A DNA stretch of 64,000 bases from Marsupella aquatica. Lineage: Eukaryota > Marchantiophyta. The stretch's first letter is position 1, and every line of letters begins with the position of its first letter. Positions 37,161 to 49,254 of this stretch are shown here, piece after piece. The DNA lies in contig OZ316898.1 in assembly GCA_973895155.1 (NCBI GenBank), forward strand, positions 1,240,001 to 1,304,000, in the 5' to 3' direction. The notes below the pieces were generated by a model. The model saw only the letters and a program-made list of their open reading frames with translations, was not told the origin of the DNA and made no database searches. The position numbers and the translations under genes are program-made.

Positions 37161-40100
37161 CAGCAACTACTCACTACACCACTAGACCAATCCCCACCTT
37201 CTAAACATCTTGCCCTACATCCTAAGGCCCCGGTTGTCCTGGCAGCCAAAGGCTGCCTTGGATACTGTGCCTTGAATACCATGTGTTTTGGATACTGTGT
37301 ACTGTGCCTTGAATACTATGTTTTGGATACCGCGCTTGATGGCAGAAAATATTCCCAGTTATTGGCGTAAACTTTTTCTCTTAGATCCCTTTTAACAATC
37401 ATTCACTTTTTCATTTTACTTTTTAAGATATAATATGCGCCATTTCATTATACTACAAGACAAAATTAGCAACTGATGTTCCGGAATGGGCCGGCTATAT
37501 GAAAAAGTTATTACCATTATTTTATGAGGAAAACCATCATCCATAATTTTGAAATTTGAGATGCCCCACTAATTGCGCATCAAAACAGCCACATACTTAT
37601 TTAGATGGCACTCAATGGTTTCAACAAATTTATTTGAGTTTATCATGATATCGAGTGACATAGTACATCCTATATATTGTCTCCCAATTCATGTTATGTA
37701 GGATGAATAACTTGTGGATGCACCTAGACCTGTGAGTGCAATAGAGACTACCATAATGTTGAGGACACTGAACCAAACCTCTGAGTGCAATAGAGACTAC
37801 TGTAGTGTTGGGGACACAGAACTTGTGGATGCACCCATACCTGTCATTGCAATAGAGACTATTGTAGTGTTCGGGACACACGCCGGGCAACACTGTAGTT
37901 CAATTTTCAGGAGGTTTTCTAAACAACTCAACTTCTAGAAAAATTCTAACCAAATGTGCAATTGCATAGAAGCTCACATTAAGTTCTGTTGTCATATAGC
38001 ATGCTCATCCCGAAACATGTTTGATTTTTTTTTGTCTTGTAATGATTTGAAAGTAAATAAAATATGATTTAACATAACTAGAAAGATAAAATAATGTAAT
38101 TAAAGTGCCTGCCAAGAAAAGCACAGGGACCAATGAAAAGTACAATCAAGTTTTATGATACAAGGATGCTATGATGTGTGCTAACTCAATGTCCTTATGA
38201 ATGACAACACTCATTTCAATAAAAACCATAAACTTAGGAAAGAAAGACATGAGGGAACTTAAGACACACTCAGAATCATTTCTCTCACTCATGAGAATAC
38301 TTTGTTCAAGTGGTGGAGCAGTTTCATCTCTAACAAATCACAAACATTAATATTTATAAGGGGGCTGCCAAAATAAGTTCAAAATACTCTAGAATCCTAA
38401 ATTAAAGGGGTCCATAAATTAAATAAAAATGTATATGATACACAGGCTGTCCCTTGATAAGGCACATTGAAATAAAAATATATGACACCAAAACTTTGAA
38501 TAAGACAAAATCTGAAAGGTGGATTCACCATATAGTAGTTTCAAAAATAGATAATGTTGTCAGTAGCATCATTCCTACAGATTAAGCCAAACAATTCATT
38601 TTTATTTCTTTCCAAACATAGTGAGCATGGTTGGAAAACTTTTGCAAAATGCCACGCCAAAGGACCCGCTTTCAATTGCACTGTGGTGCAGTGTCACCCA
38701 ACACTATGGTACAGGGTTGTGTTTGACATGCACCATATCCTTGGGAGTGTTCTTAATGTCAAGGGAGAATTATTACTATCTGTAAGGCAATGACTGACAA
38801 ATCAAAGTGGAAGCATGGATGGACACAAAGGATTGACATGATGCCCAGATAGACATGAAAAACCCTGACAGATCAATACACATGATATGTTTACACTTAC
38901 TGATATAGTGTGTTTACACTTTTGTTCCAAAACTGCCATGTAAGTATGTCTTTCACCAATGTGACAGAAGTTTTCACTGGATTTCTCCAATTATTTGGAC
39001 TTCATTCTCCCTCAACTCAAGGACTTGGGCTCCCTTGGTTATTGTGTATATAACTTCTTACACTTCCACACTATACAATGTAAAGTTCCAGTGTCCATCC
39101 AACTAGCAACGTGTAATGTCTGTGACCCTCCAAGTGTCGGACCTGTCTTGCGAGTACTCTCTAACCAAGGAAGTTCAAGGCATTGAAGTTACCATCATCG
39201 GAAGTCAGCCAAAAGTCAGACCCCATAACCTAGAAATGAGCACCAAGTTGGTCCAATTGCCCTGAGACACGTCGGCAACAAATGTTAGAACTTCATTAGG
39301 AGTATTTTAGGAGAGGAATAATTTAGGCCTCATGCCTGGACCAGGGCTCTGATCGAGCCTAGACTGAGGCCCGGACTGAGGTGCTGCAGCCAAGGAATAA
39401 GGGTGGTGCAGGCTGTGCCTCGACTCAAAAAGCCATGCACGGACTCGCATTGCAATTGTGCCTAGCTAGCTCGACTGGCCCACACCTGAGTAACGATCAT
39501 ACTAGACGCTTAGACCACGGACTCAAACACTACCTATATGGGCATAAATTTGGCTCCAAATCCGTTTGGGGACCACGAGATCTCATTGCACAATGAGCAT
39601 TCCAGCACCTACATGCATATTAGAGGGCTAGTCCAATGGACCTCATTAAGCCCTTCTGATTGGGGGGCCAAAGATAGCAGAACAAACCCATCTAGGGGTG
39701 CCAGGATTCCAGAAGCACATGTGATGAAAGTACCCTCACCTGGCCATCAAGGAGCTTGTGATAATGTTGACGATTCCCCCAAGTTGCCACTCAGGCTTGT
39801 AAGCTGGTGACTTGTGGGAAAGCCCTAAGTTGACATCATTCTAAGTGAGGTAAGGGGAGATTGGTTGGCTTCCAAAGCTCAAGTCACCAAATGGTGAGCT
39901 GACCTTGAGGACCCTAAGGTGAGTTGACCTTGAGGAATGCTAGTCTGCTATGTGTCAAGAAACCCTTGGTCAATAGTTGAGCCTTTGGATATACCCGAAT
40001 GCGTGAGGCCCATGGGAGATCCTCTTTGTGCTACTGGACCTGTCACAAAGCTTGAGACATCAAGAACTATAATACAAGGTTGCGCCTTTTTATGCCATGG

Positions 40101-40740
40101 TCGTCATTCAAAAATGCAGTGCCAAAAAAAACATTTCAACAAAGAGAAAGGATAAAACCAAAAGCAAATTAAATATAGAGTGAAGCAAAAAGTACAGGAA
40201 ATATTTTCACATAAACAGTAATCAATTGGTGGAGACGCAAAACAAAAAATGTAACTAACGCTGTTGCATGCACTTTTCACACAAAAAGTAATCTAATGAT
40301 GGAAACAAAAGACAAAAAAGGTACCTAAAGCTGTTGTATGCAAGAGTATCATAAGTCACTATATACCATATCCTCTAAAAATGAATATGGTATTATTTAC
40401 AAACTCAAGAAAAAATGGAAACAATCCTAGGTCTTAAATAAAAATTTGTTTTTCTGCAATTGTAGGATCCATCCATGTCTCTATTAATCTCAATTATCTC
40501 TGCCCAAGCTACCCATACCCTACCCAAACCCAACCAAGAAAAAAATTAATTAAAAATTAATTATTAAAATTGAGACTTAAGGAATTGGATAATAAATTTA
40601 AATTTTTGAAAATTCTATATATAAATAATATATATATGATATTAATTTCTCTAAAAATTTAAAATAAAAAACATATTTTTTTCTGTCACTTGGTTGTGCT
40701 TGGACTCTATGTTGCGGTGACTATTATCTCAGTCTCTACC
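37161..40740. other. Intergenic, mostly featureless
   Basis: AT-rich DNA. A tandem triplication of roughly 65-bp units (GTGCAATAGAGACTAC-type) lies at 37700-37885. Around 39200-40030 the composition shifts to a G/C-balanced, retroelement-like stretch, but no LTR, primer site or coding domain is identifiable. No RNA gene recognised. Confidence 0.4.
37700..37885. repeat. Three imperfect tandem units of about 65 bp
   Basis: Units share GCAATAGAGACTA and GTGTTGGGGACACA or close variants, beginning near 37735, 37786 and 37848. Non-coding. Confidence 0.65.
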
Positions 40741-41888
40741 TTGCCTTGACATATTTTTCGCACGACAATTTTTTCTCACCCTCAACATCATTTAGGTCCT
40801 TGATGTTTGTTTCTCTCCTCGATATATTTTCGCACCTGACTCAACATCCCCTTTCTCACCTTGATCTTTATCTCACCTTGACATTTTTCTCTCACCCTCG
40901 ACATGTTTTCTCTCCTCAATGTCTTTTTCTCACCTCGCCATGTTTTTTCTCTCCTCGACATCTTTTTCTTCACCTTGACTTCATTGTCTCACCTCAACAT
41001 CTCTTTTTCTCATTGACATTTGTTTTCACCTCGACATCTGACCTGTTTCTCACCTCCACATTTTTATCTCACCAGAGCATCTTTCCCTCACTCTCGACAT
41101 CTTTTCCTCATCTTCACATATTTTTCTCATATCGTCATCTTTTCTCTCCTTGACATAGTTTTTGCTCTACTTCTTTTTCTTAGCTCAACATCTTTTTTTC
41201 TCATCAACATCTTTGTTCACCTCAACATCTTTTTCTCACCTCAACATTTCTCTCTTTGACATCTTTTTCTCACTTCAATTTCTTTTTCTCACCTCAACAT
41301 CTATTTTTCACTTCAACATCTTTTTCTCACTACACCATCTTTTGTGCAACTTTAGTCCTAACATTTTTTTTACTTAACGACAACTTTTCTCTTAACGACA
41401 TCTTGGCAACGTGGCATTTCTTTTCATAAGGACATACTGGGTGCCACAACATTATTTTTCTTAACAATATCTTGGTTGATTCGATATATTTTGTCTTAAG
41501 GACATTTTGGGTGACACAATATCATTTTTCTTAAGTACATCTTGGGTGACACAATATCTTTTTTCTTTATTAATGACACATTGGGCGACACAACATTGGG
41601 CGACACAACATTGGGCGACACAACATTGGGCGACACAACATTTTTTTTTGTCATGACATCTTCAGCTGGGCGACACAGCATTTTCTTTCTTAACGACATC
41701 TTGGGCGACACCACATCTTTTTTTCTTAACAACGTCTTGGGCGACACAACATATTTTTTCTTAACTACATCTTGGGCAACACAACATCTTTTTGTCTTAA
41801 CAACATCTTAGAGGATACGACATCTTTTTCTTTAATGACATCTTGGGAGACATGACATCTTTTGTGCAACGCACAGGTATTGAGCTAG
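40741..41888 (+). mobile_element. Helitron-like element C, 3' end defined, 5' end not found
   Basis: The plus-strand 3' end has hairpin TGTGC-AAC-GCACA (41863-41875), a 9-base spacer GGTATTGAG and terminal CTAG (41885-41888) followed by T. The array before it is the reverse complement of the minisatellite in Helitrons A and B, and the spacer is similar to B's. A TC 5' terminus matching A or B was not located, so the left edge is arbitrary (start of the array). Confidence 0.6.
40745..41870. repeat. Two adjoining minisatellites in element C
   Basis: 40745-41350: units of about 18-20 bp such as CTCACCTCGACATCTTTTT. 41350-41870: units with CTTGGGCGACACAACATC and TCTTAACGACAT, including four consecutive 15-bp copies of CATTGGGCGACACAA at about 41577-41640. 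Confidence 0.75.
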
Positions 41889-43189
41889 TAGGATATAAGA
41901 CAAAGGATTCCGTTGGAAAGTGGACAGTGGGCAACACCGAGCTTCCACGTTGAGAAAATTAGTGTCTAGAAGGTAATGGGTGACCTTCCCATGAAAAGGT
42001 ATTGTGAGCTAAATCAAAGTTTGAGGGCAGGTTTCACATTTGTGAGAAATCAAGGTACTCAAGGCCATATCATAGGATAAACTTTGACCCAAGATTTATA
42101 CACATAAAACCTTGTCGTAGAGAAACCAATTAGGTTTGGGTTTTGGGATCACACTGAAATAGATAGGTCCCAGGTTCAATCTCCCCCTCCATGCACAAGC
42201 GTGTGCATGTGTGGGTGCATGTTGTACTGGGGAAGGGGGTGGGTCTGTGATTGTCTCCACAGTTTTTATTGAATAAAAGGGCGTAGTAGAAACTGATCTA
42301 TTGCAATCAAGCTAAAACCATTGGGATACCTAGATCAGCAGGAGCATCTAAGGAATAGTTATCTAAATTTGTGTACAGAGGGGTGAGCTATGTCTGAAGT
42401 GTACCATCTGCCTTGAAAACAATTCAAGAGAGAACCTAAATGCAGAAAAAGTGGCTCTGCCCTAAGTAGCCTGCCCAAACATTCCCCTAACAAAGGAGTT
42501 TGCTTCAACAGCCTCTTAGGGCCCGATGACATGACCTAATGTGCCACAAACAAAGGATGTTTCCCTCAAGAACATATGAAACCCCCTTCAAGAGCATCTA
42601 CATGAGAGCTACAAAAATGACCATCAAACTACAAAACTAGCAGGGATGTGAGGGACATGCCGACATACAATGGAAGCAATATCCCTCTGCATAACACCCT
42701 GTGTGGCCGCTCTATGACCCTGGGTTACTCCTCTGTCCCTTCTCATAGCCGAACCCCCGGGCCCCACCCCACACACACACCCGCGCCTCCCCCCCCCCCC
42801 CCCCCCCAACACACACACAGCCCCCCGAGCTGGGCTGTATCCTTAAAAAAATTCCCTCCATGCATGGGCTACTCTACCCCTACCTCTGATGATGGTGGCC
42901 TACATTGGATGTCCTCTCTGTTCAGCAGGAAGAGAACCTTTCCCTAAAGTCCATCATTTTTTTGGTTCATTTTTGATATTATGTGTGTGCAAAGGGAATG
43001 GTGGTAATTAAATTACAGCAAAATAAGAATAGGCATCTCAAAGCTGAGAAATTACCAATGATGGCATTCAGCCATAAACTAGTGGTCATAATTTTTTTAC
43101 AAGGTTATGTTAATTTCTTTTTTCTTTTTCTTTCACTAACCCCACCAATCTCTACATTGACTAATGACATATGACCAATCCTTATGGCC
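41889..43189. other. Intergenic; poly-C/CA microsatellite
   Basis: A run of more than 15 C's at about 42790-42807, followed by a CA run, is the only distinct feature. No exon recognised on either strand. Confidence 0.5.
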
Positions 43190-43425
43190 AAAAGTTATGT
43201 ACTATGGATGTCCTCGTGTGTAACTAGGGAGTCATATGACCAGCCAAAAGTTATGGACTATGGATGTCCTGATCTGTAACTAGGGAGTTATATGACCAGT
43301 ACTTATGGCCAAAAGTTAAGTTATGGACTATGGATGTCTTGATTATTAGGTCCATCAAACTGGTGACCAGTCCTTATGGCCAAAAGTTATGGACTGTGGA
43401 TGGATGTCCTGATAAGGTCCATCAA
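43190..43425. repeat. Four imperfect tandem units of about 60-70 bp
   Basis: Units share CTTATGGCCAAAAGTTATG, GACTATGGATGTCCTGAT and GACCAGT. Non-coding and AT-rich. Confidence 0.7.
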
Positions 43426-44586
43426 ACTGTCAGCTTTGAGGCGCTTACAAACACCTTTTTGAGGGGCCAGAACCTGGGTTACACCTGTCAGTTACGTGAG
43501 AGTTAAATATGGAGACAATTTTTGGGCATCCATTTCGGTGGCTCAAACGTTTTGGTCTGCGTGGCATTTCCCTGCGTAAATGGTTAAGGTAACTTTTGAA
43601 ACGACAATAGAGTGGTGACCTCTCCTCTGCCAATTTTGATGCCACCTGAATAAAAGACAAATAATACACGTCCAGAATATACAGTGTTTCCTTACCTGTA
43701 GAATTGCCCAGCGTAGGTTATAGCTATGTGAAGGGACAGGTTAACGCTTTGGCTCAGCCCAGTCAGCAGTCTCCCTAGATTTCTGTAATGAACCGCCACA
43801 CCAGCCCAAATGTACACTTTCCAAACTCATCTACACATGCTTCAAATTATGAAACCTTGCGGATCATGAGCCCTTAGCATAGTACCCCAATACAGGCCAG
43901 TACCCTGTCCATGGTAACTATTGTTCGTCAGAACTTACAGCCTTGCTAATCACAATTGACTAACAATTGAGTTGGAAGGGAAGAGATGCCAGACACTAGT
44001 ATTCACTGGATGACATGACAACCAAGATCAGAGCTTCAGAGACGGACGCATCTTGATGTCGTCAAGGACTCAAATGTACAATCCTACTTGAAGTTATCAC
44101 TTATTACTGAAAGACACCCCACTAGGGCATAAATTGACCGGCACTCCATTGCTCACTTCCGAGCGTCACCTGCCGTATAACGAATCGACGTGAAGACACT
44201 GTTTGTGCAGAAAAATTCGAATAAGATTGAAGAAAGAGCCAAAGGTGAGCCTCTGCATTCATAGGTTGTCCTCCTGCATAGAACACAGAGATTATATCAA
44301 GCCAGACACCAGAAAAATTGTTGTCATACGACAGAACGTGATCAACTATTGAAATCATCAAATCTCCCATTTCGAGGCCCAAGAGACCTTGTATACCTCT
44401 GTTACAATCAATTTCCATCTTACCAGCTTCTTGCAATGGATAATAAATAATCGCATGTTAATTACTATTGGACGTCTCTAGTTATCGTATTTGTGCTTGT
44501 AGAAAGAGAAGCTTAGTTTTGGTTTTCGTCCCTCAACACTGTTGTTACCACTTTATGGGTCATTCCTGCTACTTTACAGCATCTTA
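43426..44586 (-). other. Exon-like minus-strand frames downstream of the repeat-protein exon
   Basis: Two frames look exon-like but are unrecognised. 44122-44436 encodes a hydrophobic-rich peptide (GVWLDIISVFYAGG) and starts with TTG. 43445-43669 is preceded by a plausible acceptor (TTTTATTCAG at about 43650). They could be alternative 3' exons of the repeat-protein gene, remnants of another gene, or chance. Confidence 0.25.
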
Positions 44587-45462
44587 TTATACCTCAATGA
44601 AAGAAATAAGTTTCGAATGCTTTTCGATCTTTTGTTTCTCCTTCAGTAGGTCTATTGCTTGTTGACCGTGACCTTGTTGAGGTTTTTCTCTCATTCTTGG
44701 TTGCAGGTCCACAGGCCGTTGACCAGAGGTGCGACCTTCAGACAGTTCTTCTCTCAATCTTGGTGGCAGGTCCACTGCTTGTTGACCTGACTTGTGATCT
44801 TCATGAAATGCTTCGAACCATCTTGGTTGCAGGTCCACTTTTTCTTCAGTAGACTTGTGACTTCGATCAATTGTTTCACTACCTATTGCTCTTACGCCCC
44901 TTGCCTCTCGATCCGACTTGCGATTGTGATCAACTATTTCTCTCATCGGTTCTTGCTCCACTAATTCTTGACGGGACTTGTAGCTTTGATCAATTTTTTC
45001 CCTCAGTTTTGGTTGCAGCTCCAGTGCCTCTCGACCCGACTTGTGACTGTGATCAATTATTTCTCTCATCTTCGGTTGTTGTTCCACTGTTTCTTGATGA
45101 GACTTGTGGCTTTGATAATTTTTTCCCCTCAATTTTGGTTGTAGCTCCACTGCTTCTCGACGAGACTTGTGACTTTGATCAATTATTTCTCTCAAATTTT
45201 GTGACTCCGTTACTTCTTGACGTGGCTTCTGACTTCGATCTACTTTTTCTCTCAAGTTGACTTTGACATCCACTGCTACGTCAACCGACTTGTGGCCCTG
45301 ATCAACGTTTTCTCTCATTTCTAGTAGCTCTACTGCTTCTCGAGTAGACTTGTGAATTTGACGACTTTCTTCTCTAGATTTTTGTAGCTCAACTGCTCCT
45401 TGACCTAGCGTTTGACGTTCATCCTTTCTCTCTCTGAAATTTTGCTTTACGTCCACTGCTCC
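44587..45462 (-). CDS. Terminal exon of a protein with thirteen 21-residue repeats
   Basis: The exon encodes 291 residues and ends in a stop. It has no ATG at its start and begins after a TGATTCCAG acceptor in phase 0, so upstream exons are expected but not found. Twelve to thirteen tandem repeats of 20-22 residues follow the pattern [LM]RE-x-[IV]D-x-SHKS-x-x-[EQ]AV-[ED]-LQP[KR]. The repeat is strongly charged, predicted helical and probably coiled-coil or fibrous, with no transmembrane segment. Units diverge in sequence yet every length change is a whole number of codons and no stop occurs over 870 bp, which suggests selection for coding. A polar unique tail (KEKQKIEKHSKLISFIEV) closes the protein. 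I know no family with this repeat; LEA-like or cytoskeletal repeat proteins are possible. Confidence 0.5.
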   Translation of the reverse strand, partial: GAVDVKQNFRERKDERQTLGQGAVELQKSREESRQIHKSTREAVELLEMRENVDQGHKSVDVAVDVKVNLREKVDRSQKPRQEVTESQNLREIIDQSHKSRREAVELQPKLRGKNYQSHKSHQETVEQQPKMREIIDHSHKSGREALELQPKLREKIDQSYKSRQELVEQEPMREIVDHNRKSDREARGVRAIGSETIDRSHKSTEEKVDLQPRWFEAFHEDHKSGQQAVDLPPRLREELSEGRTSGQRPVDLQPRMREKPQQGHGQQAIDLLKEKQKIEKHSKLISFIEV

Positions 45463-46144
45463 CTGGAATCACATGTGGACCTGATTATTACTTTCTTTGT
45501 CACATTTCGTTGGTCTGACAATGTGGGATCTCTTTCTCTGAGTCCCGAACTCTCATACTTGACCTTTCACGCGTGAGGGGAAATTTACAAGCCAACGTCC
45601 AAAGATCATCAATTCTTCACATCGAGTCTTGTCAATTGTGGAGAAATATTTTCAGGAAATTAATCCATTGCCTAGGGACAGGAAAGGGCTCTCATTACAG
45701 TCTTCCAAAATGCTTGTCCTGGTAAGATAATTTCGGAATTTATACAGAATATCACTCAAAAGAATCACAAATGGATCAGAGTGCAAAATGTCCATCAGGA
45801 AAAGAACACCAGTTGCAGTAAAATAGGCCAGTAAGTTTCATTTCTCAGGAAGGGTGCAGTGGTGATGCTTGTAAGGCCATTATCACGGGAGTTTCAGAAA
45901 CTGTTTGAGGATCAAAGACACGAACTAATCTGCATTCTCCGCGTGCCCAGCACGAGACGGAGAGCCCAGATTATGTAGGGTGGACATTCACACAATCCGC
46001 CGTTGATTCCTTAGGAAATCCCACCCCACATTTCTTTCTATATTTACAATGAACACATCAAAGAATGTAAACAGGAACCAAAAGGTGAGAGGGAAGAAAG
46101 ACCGGAGAAAACGTACATGGATGGCTAATAAGTCAAAAAGGCCC
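45463..46144. other. Between the repeat-protein exon and NDUFB2
   Basis: Should hold upstream exons of the repeat-protein gene or the 3' end of NDUFB2. No exon with clear boundaries was found. Nothing else recognised. Confidence 0.3.
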
Positions 46145-46996
46145 TCATAGAAAGATTGAGGGGTTTGATTCGGGTACCTTTTTATGCCTGTGTGCGCTTT
46201 CATGAGCATTTGCATGCCCACCATGTCCGTGCCCATGAGAATCCCAAGGGTGGCGCAATCCCTGCACAGCTCGATTTTCTAAGAACGAACACAGTAGCTC
46301 ACTCTCTAGCATGTTAAAAAAACAGTCCAAACCCTAAATTGATGGAACACATTATCAACAAACAAACCTTGATTCTCACAATCTAAGCTTCCCAACGTAC
46401 CAAAAGAGCAGCTCCGTCGTTCTTCGCCCTGTAGAACACCCACAACCTGCACAAAGAGAAAGCAACTCGCCCATCACGCTTTTAAAGTAGCTCTTAGAAT
46501 CAAGCCTAGCCCCATTTTCCAATTGCGTCCTGTAGCGGGAGTGGTCCACGCCCTAGCAATCGAGCCGAGATCGGTTGCAACGATCTCCACGGCTACAGGA
46601 ATACGACGAGACAAACCATTCTGCAGTCCCAGCAACTCGAGTACTTCTTGAAAGTCAAATTCTTCCTCCTCATTACCATAAATATTGGAGGCTAACGAAT
46701 GACTGAATTACGGAATCAATTTCACTCCAGCGGAAACCAAATGAGCCATGGGGGAGGGGAAATGAAAAAAAGCATTCCACGATGAAATCGTCACAAGCCA
46801 CAGAAAGCGGCAGCGAGATGACAAGACTGCCCAGTAATCAGAGAAACCCAGAGGCAACGAGAGAAAGCGAGGAGGAGGAGGAAGAGAACAGCAATTACCA
46901 CATCACAGCGCACATTCCCTGGCCTGTGAGCACTTGCCATCGCTTTGGGGCATGGAGAGTCAGATCCGCATACTTGTGTCCGTGCCCGCCTGCCAT
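46145..46996 (-). CDS. NDUFB2: Mitochondrial complex I subunit NDUFB2, three short exons
   Basis: Small accessory subunit of NADH:ubiquinone oxidoreductase in the inner mitochondrial membrane, membrane-arm side. Exons (minus): 46996-46899, 46446-46401, 46261-46145. Introns are GT-AG; the first splits the Trp codon TG|G, the second is phase 0. The product is 86 aa. It matches the plant NDUFB2 layout: MAGGHGHKYADLTLHAPKRW, then GMCAVMW followed by the single membrane helix with WVFYRAKNDG, then GLRHPWDSHGHGHGGHAN. The His/Gly-rich tail and RHPW block are the family signature. The tail beyond HGHGGH is about 20 residues longer than I expect, and a GTACCC after KK could be a further donor. The upstream frame continues open, but MAGGHGH is the homologous start. 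Confidence 0.88.
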
Positions 46997-49254
46997 CTTC
47001 ACCACCGTAGCTACACCGTGTTGGCCCTCGACCTTGCAGCTCCTCCTCGTGTGCCCAAGATGGCCTTCAAGAGTTTCTTCTGGTGCACTGCCGTCGAACT
47101 TTCGTCCTAAGGAGCTTTCACTTTGTATTTTCCAGTGCATTCTTCGAGCTTTCTTTCGAAGGAGCTTTCACTCTGTATTTTTTCCAGTGAAGTCTTGGAA
47201 TTCTCGGAGAAGAAATGCACGGTCAAGATGTTGGGATGGCTCTCCAGGAATATTCTCTTCTACTTTTACTAATATTAATATTATTAAAATTACAAATCTT
47301 TTAGGCCTTTAAGTGTATTAAGGTACAACTAAATCCAAATAGACCTCAGTGTTTGACAAAATACTGTCATGGATTTTTCCAACCCGGATGGACCTCAATG
47401 TTTTACCAATACTATTTCAGTCCTCACCAGAATGTGACTTGTAAATTGGTGGGCAATGTCAGAGCCTATACTCTTTTAGTCACATTTGTACTCTGTCCAT
47501 TGCAGCCTGTTTACACATAGCATCTCCTTCCAGAGCTAGTATTCAGGTCCTAATACTTCTAAGTACTCCTTAGTTTTCACTTTGGCAGCTTCTTTCTTTC
47601 CAATCTAGAGCTACATTCCTTTGACTAAGTTTTGATTTGGTATGTAACTTGCTTTGGTTCTTCTCTTGTCCAAATCTATATAACTAACAGCAAACACGAG
47701 CTAGGGTTGGGGTGCAGACTTCTAGAGTGAAGTCTGTAGACCATAATTTAAACAAGGACAAAACTTAAAGTGAAATGCATACTAAAAACAGGGAGGGGGG
47801 CAAATATGAAGGGGAAAGAACATAGATTATTTTGCAAGTTTTTTTTGTTGTTGTCTTATCTCTATTTACTCTCAAGGACTGGTAATCAGGATAGTATTCT
47901 CACATTTCCATCAATTGATACAAATTAAGATAGTCATGAGTTTTTTCAGCCCTTTTCCCTTTGGATCCATACAGTGGCTGGATCTTTGTCAAGTCAGGGT
48001 TTAGGCTTTGAAAGGTGTAGGGGACAAAGCTTCCGGACAACGTTAATCTTTGAGTCAGATTTCCTCCAAGTTTTCTGCCATGTCAAGGTGAAAATTGTTG
48101 ACCCTGTTTAAACCACCACTGTCCATATAAAAGGAGAAGTGTCCAAGACTCCTCACTTTTTCATATTTCTCTCTAGCATGAGACTTTGCTCCATAATTTC
48201 AGGAACAGGTAACTAAAAATGGCGAAACCTGGCATAACCAGGTTTTGACATGGACAGTGGCGCTTTAAGGGCCAAATGGACTAGTGCCCTAAGCTCCTTG
48301 TGTTTGAGGGCCAATGGAATACTACCCTAAGCTCCTCCAGCTAACTCTCATTAGGGATTCTGTCCATAAACCCCTCCTGAAGATAGAGTTACCCTGGGTA
48401 CTCTTGATGAGTGATGTTTTTACAGGCAAATTTGAATCAGGAAGGTCTTGCGCCAAGAATACAACAAAAATGAGAATGTGCGAATTGCAATTGTGGGAAT
48501 TCGAATCATTATTTGGAAGGAGCTTCAGTTGAATATGAAAGGTGCTTGGAATCAGGGTCTTGCTCGTATTGCAGTGGTAGGAGGAGGTAATAGACTTGAT
48601 CTGATTGGTAGGATGTGCCGCAATTTTGGTCGAGAAGGGGGGCTATATAAGATCGAGAATGGCATGTTCATTGTTGATTACACACCACTCTGGGCTTTCG
48701 ACCCTCCATGAGTATTCGCTAGTGTTTTGCCTTGGTTCACCTTTAGTTTTGTTGGTGGGACAAGGTGGGTAGTATGTTAGTTTCTTTTTGCTTCGTTTGC
48801 ACATAGGTAATGCATCATGGATTTTTGCCTTGAGACAGTTGCTCAGTTTTCTCTCTCTGTTCTTAGGGGCTGGCTATTTGCGTTTTCGCTTCGTTTTTAG
48901 TTTTGGTGTGGGTGACATGCCGTCACGTTCCACTTTAGTTCCTGTTTTGGCCCTTGTCCTCGGGATTGGATGTGTTTGATCTCCGGGTGATGTTTTTGAT
49001 CCTTAATCTTTGTTTCTATCTGGCCAGGTTTTACTCCATGTTTTACTGGTTCTTACTTTTCATATAAGTAAAGTATTCTTTTCAAGAAAAAACAAAATTA
49101 TAAAATTTGTCATTTTGATGAAGAACCTGCCACCCCAATAAAAAATTAGGCAAGATCTAACGGTGTAAATGTGATCCCCTGCTTCGTTCGTGCCGTCCGC
49201 ATTACAGCGACAACCCGTGTGACAGCGTAACTGCCCGGCAAGTGACCCGTCTCG
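46997..49254. other. NDUFB2 upstream region and intergenic DNA
   Basis: The first few hundred bases are presumably the NDUFB2 promoter. At 48310-49090 the sequence has short plus-strand frames (48314-48532, 48448-48711), then T-rich DNA and an A-rich end near 49086. This loosely resembles the 3' end of a LINE, but no reverse transcriptase motif is visible, so no element is called. Confidence 0.35.

Noticed and set aside
42780-42830. Poly-C and CA run as a regulatory or quadruplex element
   Set aside because: A simple microsatellite with no nearby gene to regulate.
44655-45260. Plus-strand ORFs antisense to the 21-residue repeat exon
   Set aside because: They are stop-free only because the 63-bp repeat has no stops in that frame; the minus strand has the splice acceptor and the conserved codon pattern.
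46528-46600. tRNA gene
   Set aside because: Cloverleaf-like pairing exists, but neither strand has a TTCGAAT-type T-loop or a convincing anticodon arm.
48310-49090. Possible 3' end of a LINE retrotransposon
   Set aside because: T-rich DNA with an A-rich end, but no reverse transcriptase motif and no target duplication identified.
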